A DNA stretch of 8,787 bases. It comes from an uncultured bacterium (GTDB lineage Bacteria > Cyanobacteriota > Vampirovibrionia > Gastranaerophilales > Gastranaerophilaceae). Shown in pieces: positions 1 through 6,092 of this stretch. The number at the start of each line of letters is the position of its first letter. Position 1 is the stretch's first letter. The position numbers and the translations under genes are program-made. The stretch spans positions 1 to 8,787 of the forward strand of contig CADCPD010000014.1 in assembly GCA_902803265.1 (NCBI GenBank), read 5' to 3'. Below the pieces are notes generated by a model, which worked only from the letters and a program-made list of their open reading frames with translations, was not told the origin of the DNA and did no database searches.

Positions 1-1360
1 CAACAGCACTACCTAATTTTCCTGTTTCATCGTCTATTTTCATACAGAACGGTTTACCACCGACATCCGTTGCATGACCTAACTCATGCAAAAATACAAA
101 AGGGTCATCCGATACTGCAAGAGATGAATACATTAAAATCGGAGCATCCATATCATCTGATTCTAAATCAAAACTCATTTCCGATTTGCAATAAGAACGC
201 AATTTATCATCTATTTCTTGAACTTTTAAGACACTCTTTTTTAAATTTATAAGTTCATCACCTGAAATAGTCTTTAACATGTTTGCAATCTTTTTGTCAT
301 CACCTTCAACAAAATCTTTTAATTTAATTTCTGAAGTTTCTTTTTTCTTTTCATCGGTTACTTTTAACACATTAGAAGTATCGTCCAATTCAATTAAATA
401 GGTTTTATCATTTCTTGAAGATCTGAATTTATTATCACCTAAAACTTCAAATGATTGAGATTGTTTCATCAAAACTTTACCATCAAGTGTAGTAATTTTA
501 TAATCAATAATTCGGTTACCGTTTGGATCATCTTCATATCTGAATTGTGTTCTGGTCATATCCGGAGAACGCATATCCTTTTCAATAAGAATAGCGCCTG
601 TTTCCTTATCTTTCGTTACGGTTGAAACATTTCTGACTTTTCCGTTAGGAAATTCATATTTAACATTGAACATACCTTCAACATCAGATTTATCATAAGT
701 TTCTTTTCTTATTAATTTATTATTATTATCACGTCTTATTTTAACGGCATTAGTCATCATCGGATAACCGTCTTTAGTATATTCAAAGTTTGTTTCAGCA
801 AACGTATTTGTTCTAAAATCTGTAGTCATAACAGTTTTATGAGAAGGTTTTCCATCCGGTTTATAGTTAAATTTAATTGATTCCTGTTCCAAAATATTTA
901 AATCTTTATCCAAAAGTTTAAGATTTTTTGAACCATCATTATTTTTTGCACTTAAAACATAATTATTTTTTCCGTTACATGCAGCTCTTTTAAGATTTAT
1001 CTCTGCTGTTTTACTCAAAGTCATATCTTTTACCAAAGATAGAAATTTATCTTCATCAAGATTATCTTGTGCAACTAACTCTGCACTTTTGGTATCAACT
1101 CTGTATGAAGCCATTTTATCATTTACGTTTGACTTTTTATCCGTTACTTTATCATTTTTAGATTCAGTGTTTGGATTAACTGCATTGTTTTTAGTTTTAG
1201 AGGTTTTTACTCCGTACATTGCCATATAATAACTTGAATTTGACGGAGAAGAATGCGTTTCTTCATGTTGTACAATATTATCTTCTTGTATTTTTTCTTT
1301 GGTTTCTGTTTCCTGTAAAGGTTTTATATTTTTTATTTCACTATTAGGATTAATTTGCAT
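1..1360 (-). CDS. Putative zinc metallopeptidase-like protein with HELGH motif (C-terminus cut by window edge)
   Basis: The frame is open from an ATG at 1360 to the window edge: 453 complete codons and no stop, so the C-terminus lies outside. The start follows an AGAGG Shine-Dalgarno (1366-1370, minus strand). There is no signal peptide. Residues 1-90 are low-complexity, rich in K, N, S, T and E. Residues about 90-400 are polar and probably beta-rich, with repeated Y/F-E-x-(D/N)-G-K-like units resembling sugar- or MORN-type repeats. Near the edge is F-L-H-E-L-G-H-A-T-D with HELGH at residues 425-429 (positions 74-88). H425, E426 and H429 are the expected zinc ligands and catalytic glutamate, and the third ligand would lie beyond the window. 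The HExGHAxD context is reminiscent of gluzincins such as the anthrax lethal-factor-like or Pro-Pro endopeptidase group; that placement is inference. I do not recognise the gene. It is transcribed divergently from the rubredoxin-like gene. Confidence 0.85.
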   Translation of the reverse strand, partial: MQINPNSEIKNIKPLQETETKEKIQEDNIVQHEETHSSPSNSSYYMAMYGVKTSKTKNNAVNPNTESKNDKVTDKKSNVNDKMASYRVDTKSAELVAQDNLDEDKFLSLVKDMTLSKTAEINLKRAACNGKNNYVLSAKNNDGSKNLKLLDKDLNILEQESIKFNYKPDGKPSHKTVMTTDFRTNTFAETNFEYTKDGYPMMTNAVKIRRDNNNKLIRKETYDKSDVEGMFNVKYEFPNGKVRNVSTVTKDKETGAILIEKDMRSPDMTRTQFRYEDDPNGNRIIDYKITTLDGKVLMKQSQSFEVLGDNKFRSSRNDKTYLIELDDTSNVLKVTDEKKKETSEIKLKDFVEGDDKKIANMLKTISGDELINLKKSVLKVQEIDDKLRSYCKSEMSFDLESDDMDAPILMYSSLAVSDDPFVFLHELGHATDVGGKPFCMKIDDETGKLGSAV

Positions 1361-1428
1361 TTTTGCCTCTTTTTATATTTTCACTACACTTAAAAAAAGC
1401 TAAAAAAAATTTTTGCTACTTTGTAAAG

Positions 1429-1442
1429 AATGTTTAAACATT
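1429..1442. promoter_or_regulatory. 14-bp perfect palindrome, candidate operator
   Basis: AATGTTTAAACATT is a perfect dyad in the divergent intergenic region. It overlaps the minus-strand -10 box (1440-1445) and the expected transcription start of the HELGH gene, which is where a repressor would block initiation. The regulator is unknown. An AT-rich palindrome of this length can occur by chance. Confidence 0.4.
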
Positions 1443-1448
1443 ATAACA
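1440..1448 (-). promoter_or_regulatory. Extended -10 promoter of the HELGH protein gene
   Basis: Read on the minus strand this is TGTTATAAT, a perfect -10 hexamer with the extended-10 TG one base upstream. No good -35 is visible, which is common for extended -10 promoters. Transcription would start near 1433, giving a leader of about 75 nt. That leader contains a very A/T-rich stretch (1391-1418). Confidence 0.5.
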
Positions 1449-1493
1449 GAAAATATTCAATAAAAAACTTTATATGAAAACTTAAAGTAATTG

Positions 1494-1499
1494 TATAAT
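1494..1499 (+). promoter_or_regulatory. -10 box (TATAAT) for the rubredoxin-like gene
   Basis: A perfect TATAAT hexamer. The -35 region about 17-19 bases upstream (TTTATA around 1469-1474) is a poor match. The predicted start near 1506 gives a leader of about 40 nt before the ATA start at 1547. It stands back to back with the minus-strand promoter about 50 bp away. Confidence 0.45.
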
Positions 1500-1531
1500 T
1501 TTATGTTATGATATTTCAAATACAATGATAT

Positions 1532-1538
1532 AAAGGAG
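1532..1538 (+). promoter_or_regulatory. Shine-Dalgarno AAAGGAG that fixes an ATA start
   Basis: AAAGGAG is a strong ribosome-binding site and ends 8 nt before ATA at 1547-1549. No ATG, GTG or TTG exists in that frame between the upstream in-frame stop (TGA, 1526-1528) and the gene's own stop, so this site places initiation on ATA. A two-codon minicistron (ATG ATA TAA, 1525-1533) overlaps the site in another frame. Confidence 0.7.
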
Positions 1539-1546
1539 AAATCAGT

Positions 1547-1816
1547 ATAAATAAACTTGCAGATGCACTTCTTGCAAAAGGTTTAAGTAAAGCAGCTGAC
1601 AGCATTGAATATTTTGCACTTCAAGAAAAACATCATGGAATTAAAACAGAAGATATTTATAATAAATACGCCCCTAAAGCAGAAGTATCAAAACCTGAAA
1701 AGATTTATGTATGTTCTGTTTGTGGATTTGAATATGATGGAGAATTAGATAATGAACCGGATGATTATAAATGTCCGATTTGCGACTGTGCAAAAGGTGT
1801 ATTCAAACAACAATAA
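1547..1816 (+). CDS. Short rubredoxin-like protein, ATA start codon
   Basis: The frame encodes 89 residues from ATA at 1547 to TAA at 1814. Residues 2-45 (beginning NKLADALLAKGLSKAADS) look helical and match no family I can name. Residues 53-89 form a rubredoxin-type iron knuckle: Y-V-C56-S-V-C59-G-F-E-Y-D, then C76-P-I-C79-D-C81. The C-x2-C / 16 residues / C-x2-C spacing is much shorter than in classical rubredoxin. It resembles the compact rubredoxin-like domains of anaerobes that carry electrons in oxygen or peroxide detoxification. The usual glycine after the fourth cysteine is replaced by D80, followed by an extra C81. There is no diiron ExxH motif, so it is not a rubrerythrin. The frame has no ATG, GTG or TTG anywhere, yet it is intact and has a strong Shine-Dalgarno, so ATA is inferred as the start. 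The alternative is a gene recently silenced by an ATG-to-ATA mutation, or a sequencing error. Confidence 0.75.
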   Translation: MNKLADALLAKGLSKAADSIEYFALQEKHHGIKTEDIYNKYAPKAEVSKPEKIYVCSVCGFEYDGELDNEPDDYKCPICDCAKGVFKQQ

Positions 1817-1847
1817 ACAGTTCTCTCTACAATCTTACGCTGTTTCA

Positions 1848-1876
1848 TTGAAAGATTTTTATTTCTGAGGTTTAAT
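1848..1876 (+). promoter_or_regulatory. Sigma-70-type promoter of the ADH-ALDH operon
   Basis: TTGAAA (1848-1853), a 17-bp spacer, then TTTAAT (1871-1876). Each hexamer differs from consensus at one position. Transcription would start near 1883, leaving a leader of about 20 nt before the ATG at 1904. I see no terminator between the rubredoxin-like gene and this promoter, so read-through is possible. Confidence 0.5.
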
Positions 1877-1903
1877 AAAAGACGGCATAAAGAAACGAAT
1901 ATT

Positions 1904-3103
1904 ATGAACATTTTAGAAAAGATATATTGCAGAACTTTTCAGTTTGGTTTTAAAGTTGCAATTCCATTTTTACCATACAGAAATCCTATAATTTTGGATA
2001 CAGTTGATGATGTATCCAAAGTCTTTAAACAAAAAAACATTAATAAAGTAATGATTGTTATTGATAAAAGTGTACGCGCATTAAACTTAAGTTCTAAACT
2101 TGAAAAGTCCTTATCCAATAATAATATTTCAGTCGTAATTTTTGATGATATTGTATCAAATCCAACAATTAATAATGTTGAAAGAGCAAGAGATATATAC
2201 ATTGAAAATAATTGCCAAGCTTTAATTGGTTTTGGAGGAGGTTCAGCTATTGACTGTGCAAAAGCAGTAGGAGCAAGAATTGCACGCCCTAAAAAAACTA
2301 TTCCGCAAATGGCAGGAATACTAACAATTTTAAAACAAATACCTTTGCTTGTAGCAATTCCAACTACTGCCGGAACAGGAAGTGAAACAACTGTTGCAAC
2401 ACTCATAACTGATTCTGAAACTAAAAGAAAATATATGATAGGAGATTTTCCTCTTATTCCAAGATACGCGATTTTGGATGCAGAAAATATAAAAACCCTT
2501 CCACCGAGAATTACGGCATGTGTTGGATTAGATGTTTTAGTTCATGCAACAGAAGCATACATCGGTAATTCAACAACTAAAAAGACAAGAGAGCAAGCTC
2601 TTAAAGCAATCTCTTTAGTTTATCAAAATTTATATGGAACTTACATAAACGGAAACGACCTTGCAAAAAGAAAAAATATGCTCTACGCATCTTATCTTGC
2701 GGGCTGTGCTTTTACTGTTTCTTATGTAGGATATTGTCATGCAATAGCTCATGCACTTGGTGGTCTTTATAATATTCCGCATGGATTTGCAAATGCTGTT
2801 ATAATCCCTTATTTCTTAGAAGCATATGGAGAAAAAATTCACAAAAAGCTAAAGAAGTTAGGTATTGCCGCAGGACTTTTTGATGAAACAATAAGTGAAA
2901 AAGACGGAGCATTACAGTTTATTCAATCAATAAAAGACTTAAATTCAAAAATGGGTATAGGTACGAAAATTGACGAAATAAAAAATGAAGATGTTGATAA
3001 AATTGTTGCTGCAGCTTTGAAAGAGGGAAATCCGGTATATCCTGTTCCTATTCTTATGGGGAAAAAAGAATTGTCAGAAATTGTATATAAACTTATTAAA
3101 TAA
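1904..3103 (+). CDS. Iron-containing alcohol dehydrogenase
   Basis: A 399-residue group III (Fe-dependent) alcohol dehydrogenase, reversibly oxidising an alcohol to its aldehyde with NAD(P)+ in the cytoplasm. The nucleotide-binding GGGS is in GGGSAIDCAK (residues 111-120). The family signature IPTTAGTGSETT is at 152-163. The four metal ligands are all present: D210 and H214 in GLDVLVHATEAY, H279 in YCHAIAHALGG and H293 in IPHGFANAV. Their spacing (4 and 14 residues) matches that in FucO-type enzymes, so the protein should be active. An N-terminal segment of about 30 residues (MNILEKIYCRTFQ...) precedes the core and is seen in several anaerobe homologues. The ATG at 1904 has only a weak A-rich ribosome site. 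The gene is followed after 12 bp by an aldehyde dehydrogenase. The substrate cannot be told from sequence; a butanol or general fermentative alcohol role is plausible. Confidence 0.93.
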   Translation: MNILEKIYCRTFQFGFKVAIPFLPYRNPIILDTVDDVSKVFKQKNINKVMIVIDKSVRALNLSSKLEKSLSNNNISVVIFDDIVSNPTINNVERARDIYIENNCQALIGFGGGSAIDCAKAVGARIARPKKTIPQMAGILTILKQIPLLVAIPTTAGTGSETTVATLITDSETKRKYMIGDFPLIPRYAILDAENIKTLPPRITACVGLDVLVHATEAYIGNSTTKKTREQALKAISLVYQNLYGTYINGNDLAKRKNMLYASYLAGCAFTVSYVGYCHAIAHALGGLYNIPHGFANAVIIPYFLEAYGEKIHKKLKKLGIAAGLFDETISEKDGALQFIQSIKDLNSKMGIGTKIDEIKNEDVDKIVAAALKEGNPVYPVPILMGKKELSEIVYKLIK

Positions 3104-3115
3104 AAGGATGTTCTT

Positions 3116-4480
3116 ATGAAAAATATATTAGATAAACAACGTAAATTTTTTAACTCAGGAAAAACTCTTGATATTAAATACCGAATTTATTATTTAAAGA
3201 AATTACAAGAAGCGATTTTAAAAAAAGAAAAAGATATTTTGAACGCATTAAATAAGGATTTGGGAAAGAGCGAAACTGAAGCATATATGTGTGAAGTTGG
3301 ATTAAGCCTAAGTGAGATATCATATTTTCTAAAAAATTTAAAAACCTTATCTAAAGAAAAAACTGTTCCAACGTCTTTAGCAAACTTTCCGGCAAGAAGT
3401 TTTATAAAATTTGTGCCAAGAGGTAATACTTTAATAATTAGCCCATGGAATTATCCATTTCTACTTTCGATAGAACCACTTATTGATGCAATTGCCGCTG
3501 GTAATACCGTAATTTTGAAGCCAAGTGCATATTCACCATCTACAAGTAATCTTGTAAAGGAACTGATTGAAAGCGTTTTTGATGAAGAATATGTAAAAGT
3601 TGTAACAGGTGGACGAGAAGAAAACAAAAGCCTTTTATCATTAGATTTTGATTTTATTTTCTTTACAGGCAGTCAAAACGTAGGAAAAGAAGTTTTGAGA
3701 CAAAGTGCAGAGAAATTAATTCCTTCAGTTTTGGAACTTGGAGGTAAAAGTCCTTGTATAGTAGATAAAACCGCAGATATTAAATTAAGTGCAAAAAGAA
3801 TTGTTTTCGGTAAATTCTTAAATTGTGGTCAAACTTGTGTTGCTCCTGACTACATCTATTGTGATAAAGAAATAAAAAATGAACTTATTTCCGAAATAAA
3901 ATCAGAAATAAAAAAACAATATGGATTAGATCCTCTAAAAAATAATAATTACGGCAAAATAATAAATGAAAAACATTTTAATCGACTATTAAATCTTATT
4001 GATAAGGATAAAGTCATAACTGGAGGAAGAATAAATCGTGAACAGTTAAGAATAGAACCAACCGTTATGAATAATATTTCATGGGAAGATAATGTAATGA
4101 AAGAAGAAATATTTGGTCCAATTCTTCCGATATTAGAATACGAAAATCTTAATTACGCAATTGAAGAAATAAACAAAAATGCACACCCTCTGGCACTTTA
4201 TATTTTTTCAAAAGATAAGAATAATATCAAAAAAGTTACTGAATTTTGCAGATATGGCGGAGGTTGCATAAATGATGTTGTTGTTCATCTTGCAACATCA
4301 GATATGCCTTTTGGAGGTTTTAGACAAAGCGGAATGGGTTCATATCATGGTAAATTCGGATTTGAAACTTTCTCTCATCAAAAAAGTATGCTTGATAGAA
4401 AACTTTGGATTGATTTACCAATAAGATATCAACCTTACAATAATATATGTACAAAACTTATTAGAATGTTTTTAAAATAG
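3116..4480 (+). CDS. NAD(P)-dependent aldehyde dehydrogenase, class-3-like
   Basis: A 454-residue aldehyde dehydrogenase that oxidises an aldehyde to its carboxylate. Visible landmarks are SPWNYPF (109-115, with N112 in the oxyanion hole), FTGSQNVGKEV at the nucleotide fold (183-193), the general base E207 in LELGGK, the catalytic C241 in CGQTC, and EIFGP (331-335). Length and the C-terminal hydrophobic/basic tail (ICTKLIRMFLK) resemble the ALDH3/fatty-aldehyde branch rather than the longer 480-500 residue classes. It is not a CoA-acylating AdhE-type domain, so the product should be the free acid. The ATG at 3116 has an AAAGGA ribosome site 12 bp after the ADH stop, so the two genes are co-transcribed. 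Together they could take an alcohol to its acid or detoxify reactive aldehydes. Confidence 0.93.
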   Translation: MKNILDKQRKFFNSGKTLDIKYRIYYLKKLQEAILKKEKDILNALNKDLGKSETEAYMCEVGLSLSEISYFLKNLKTLSKEKTVPTSLANFPARSFIKFVPRGNTLIISPWNYPFLLSIEPLIDAIAAGNTVILKPSAYSPSTSNLVKELIESVFDEEYVKVVTGGREENKSLLSLDFDFIFFTGSQNVGKEVLRQSAEKLIPSVLELGGKSPCIVDKTADIKLSAKRIVFGKFLNCGQTCVAPDYIYCDKEIKNELISEIKSEIKKQYGLDPLKNNNYGKIINEKHFNRLLNLIDKDKVITGGRINREQLRIEPTVMNNISWEDNVMKEEIFGPILPILEYENLNYAIEEINKNAHPLALYIFSKDKNNIKKVTEFCRYGGGCINDVVVHLATSDMPFGGFRQSGMGSYHGKFGFETFSHQKSMLDRKLWIDLPIRYQPYNNICTKLIRMFLK

Positions 4481-4535
4481 TTATAAAGATTTATAAAACA
4501 ATATGTTTAAAGAATCGTAATTGGATACAGCATAA

Positions 4536-4555
4536 AAAATTAATAGTTTAATTTT
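4536..4555 (-). terminator. Weak AT-only hairpin between convergent genes
   Basis: AAAATTAA (4536-4543) pairs with TTAATTTT (4548-4555) around a 4-nt loop. Read on the minus strand it runs into a T tract, so it could end the acyltransferase transcript. The stem has no G or C, so this is weak. No better terminator is seen in the 4481-4572 gap between the convergent genes. Confidence 0.25.
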
Positions 4556-4572
4556 ACAAATTATACAATTAA

Positions 4573-5604
4573 TTAGCAATTTTTATAAGATTTTATATTT
4601 TGACACAAAATTTTTATATACTTATAAACTGTTGTATATAAAGCAGCTAAAATTAACGAACCGAATAAGCCCGATGAAAAATATATCAATTTGGATAATA
4701 TTGATTCGCTTATTACATGTGGATATTGTTCAATTAATATAATGGGTATGTGGTTTAGTTGCATTATAAATAATGTAACAATTTCAAAAAATACAAAATG
4801 CCATATTAAGACGTGTAAACTGTTTTTCCCTATATAACTTAGGATATCCCCTATAATTTTTACTTTATTATCCATTAGCTTTGAAACAAACACCATAAAG
4901 CAATAGAACGCAAGGGACGTTATCAATAAAATTAGTAACTCCGGAACCGTATTATTTTGGTAATTAATTTCAGGTAATTTATACCAAAAATATAATAAAA
5001 TTAAGAAAGATAATGTGTATATAATTTTAGGATTAATTATAGCTAGCAATTTTGTTTTGTATTTGTTTAAGAGTACACCAATATAATAAAAGAAACCTCC
5101 AATTATTATTTTTCTTGCAAATGAACCAATATCCAAAATTTCAGCAACTATAGTTATTAAAATCATAATCAGACCAATAAACAAATATTTTTCTTTAACT
5201 TTACAGCATCCTTCAAGGAATTTTATAAATAAAGATATTATAAATAAATTGCCAATAAACCAAGTTGCACCGAATAAAAAACCATCCTTTGCTAAAAGTA
5301 GCATAATTTTTACGATATAAATAATATTATCTTTTATTTCGAGACCAAGTCCAAATCTTTTAATTAATGTCAAAATAGGTAAAAATAAATTACAACATAC
5401 AAAAGGTAAATATAATCTAAAAAACTTTTTTTTGACAAATTTTTTGAACTCTATTTCACTATTATGCAAATACCCCGAGATTATAAAAAATAACATAACA
5501 GAGAGGACTAAAAAATTGTATCCGCCAGCTCCATGTGCATGCGCATAAACAATCAATATAATCCCTATTCCTTTTAATATATCTATATACTTTATTCTGT
5601 TCAT
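4573..5604 (-). CDS. Acyltransferase family 3 integral membrane protein
   Basis: A 343-residue, very hydrophobic protein with about ten predicted membrane segments. The N-terminus is the family hallmark: basic residues, YIDILKGIGIILIVYAHAHG (residues 6-25; H22 and H24 in the position of the catalytic histidine after TM1), then LFFIISGYL (38-46) and a basic FFRLYLPF loop (61-68). Family members (OafA/OafB, WecH, NodX-like) move acetyl or other acyl groups onto surface sugars, peptidoglycan or small molecules. There is no fused SGNH domain, and no glycan-biosynthesis genes lie nearby, so the acceptor is unknown. I take the ATG at 5604; a TTG at 5613 is also in frame. Neither has a recognisable Shine-Dalgarno. 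The gene is on its own, and its phenylalanine-, isoleucine- and lysine-heavy AT-rich coding could indicate a transferred gene, though that is only an impression. Confidence 0.85.
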   Translation of the reverse strand: MNRIKYIDILKGIGIILIVYAHAHGAGGYNFLVLSVMLFFIISGYLHNSEIEFKKFVKKKFFRLYLPFVCCNLFLPILTLIKRFGLGLEIKDNIIYIVKIMLLLAKDGFLFGATWFIGNLFIISLFIKFLEGCCKVKEKYLFIGLIMILITIVAEILDIGSFARKIIIGGFFYYIGVLLNKYKTKLLAIINPKIIYTLSFLILLYFWYKLPEINYQNNTVPELLILLITSLAFYCFMVFVSKLMDNKVKIIGDILSYIGKNSLHVLIWHFVFFEIVTLFIMQLNHIPIILIEQYPHVISESILSKLIYFSSGLFGSLILAALYTTVYKYIKILCQNIKSYKNC

Positions 5605-5677
5605 TATTATCAAAAATTACATTATTTATATCTAAGTTATGGAACATAAAATTTAATTCATGCAAATCCGTATATTA

Positions 5678-5823
5678 TGAGAATCAATGAGTGAATGAGA
5701 GATTAATGTTTGAGATATAAAAGCCATCTTCTATATAACACTAAAAAACTAACTTCTTCATCTATCAAAATAACTGGAGTGGCTGTTTGAATGATTCTCA
5801 AACCCTACAAAACCTTTTATATC
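5678..5823. repeat. Interlocked inverted repeats in the leader region
   Basis: TGAGAATCA (5678-5686) is the exact reverse complement of TGATTCTCA (5792-5800). GATATAAAAG (5714-5723) is the exact reverse complement of CTTTTATATC (5814-5823). The arms occur in the order a-b-a'-b', so the two pairings cross instead of nesting. A small local hairpin GTTTGA / TCAAAC (5785-5790 with 5798-5803, loop of 7) competes with a'. Short AT-rich arms can pair by chance, so the function is unproven. Confidence 0.35.
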
Positions 5824-5906
5824 ATTGAAAAATAAGAAAGTCAATTTATAAATTGAATATTACTTATATTTAATGAAAAATACTCAATAGAGAATGAAGT
5901 ATAATG

Positions 5907-5955
5907 AACTTGAACGAGGTTAGGGAAAGAGTTAGAAAAATATTGTGTTGAATTT
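5907..5955 (+). repeat. Dispersed intergenic repeat, copy 1
   Basis: A 49-bp segment repeated 1463 bp downstream at 7370-7418. Positions 5915-5945 are identical over 31 bases and the flanks are mostly identical (5 other differences, 44 of 49 matching). The core reads CGAGGTTAGGGAAAGAGTTA followed by an A-rich tail, more purine- and G-rich than its surroundings. The two copies are in the same orientation and bracket the nucleoside transporter gene. Confidence 0.85.
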
Positions 5956-6007
5956 GCAGAACTGACTATTCATGAAACTGAACTCATAGAAAATGTATTA
6001 AGATTAC

Positions 6008-6035
6008 TTAAAATGTATAATGTTTAGATTATAAT
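6008..6035 (+). promoter_or_regulatory. Candidate promoter of the nucleoside transporter gene
   Basis: TTAAAA (6008-6013), a 16-bp spacer, then TATAAT (6030-6035). A second TATAAT at 6016-6021 lacks a convincing -35. The transcript would begin near 6042, giving a leader of about 50 nt, and would exclude the repeat and the inverted arms further upstream. Confidence 0.4.
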
Positions 6036-6079
6036 AAAAAATACAAGCTAGAAATAAAATAATGAGACAAACATTATGT

Positions 6080-6088
6080 AGAGGTGAT
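6080..6088 (+). promoter_or_regulatory. Strong Shine-Dalgarno deciding the transporter start
   Basis: AGAGGTGAT matches the 16S anti-Shine-Dalgarno over eight consecutive bases (GAGGTGAT). It sits 4 nt before ATG at 6093, with the GAGG core 8 nt away. The GTG at 6084 lies inside this site and is therefore not the start, despite being in frame. Confidence 0.8.
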
Positions 6089-6092
6089 AGTA

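Larger units (their letters stand above)
5605..6092. other. Gene-free region between acyltransferase and nucleoside transporter genes
   Basis: About 490 bp with stop codons in all frames and no recognisable gene. It holds inverted-repeat arms near 5678-5823, one copy of the 49-bp repeat (5907-5955), a candidate promoter for the transporter (6008-6035) and a strong ribosome site (6080-6088). I find no match to a purine riboswitch core, although one would make sense before a nucleoside transporter. A short diverged reading frame after the repeat (to TAG at 6025-6027; KELEKYCVEFAEL...) has no start codon and may be a gene relic. Confidence 0.6.

Noticed and set aside
70..252. 60-codon plus-strand open frame
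   Set aside because: It runs antisense to the HELGH protein gene, whose frame is continuous through it with sensible protein sequence.
1939..2406. 155-codon minus-strand open frame
   Set aside because: It is antisense to the alcohol dehydrogenase, whose motifs are unmistakable; its length reflects codon mirror effects.
5462..5665. 67-codon minus-strand frame overlapping the acyltransferase start
   Set aside because: It is out of frame with a well-supported membrane protein, and there is no convincing ribosome site.
5703..5801. 32-codon minus-strand frame from a TTG
   Set aside because: No ribosome site or ATG; overlaps the inverted-repeat region and has no recognisable similarity. At most a gene relic.
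5614..6083. Purine-type riboswitch upstream of the nucleoside transporter
   Set aside because: Expected from context, but I cannot find the conserved three-way junction core, and the best promoter lies downstream of most of the region.
6084..6092. GTG start for the nucleoside transporter
   Set aside because: The codon lies inside the Shine-Dalgarno GAGGTGAT, which correctly serves the ATG at 6093.
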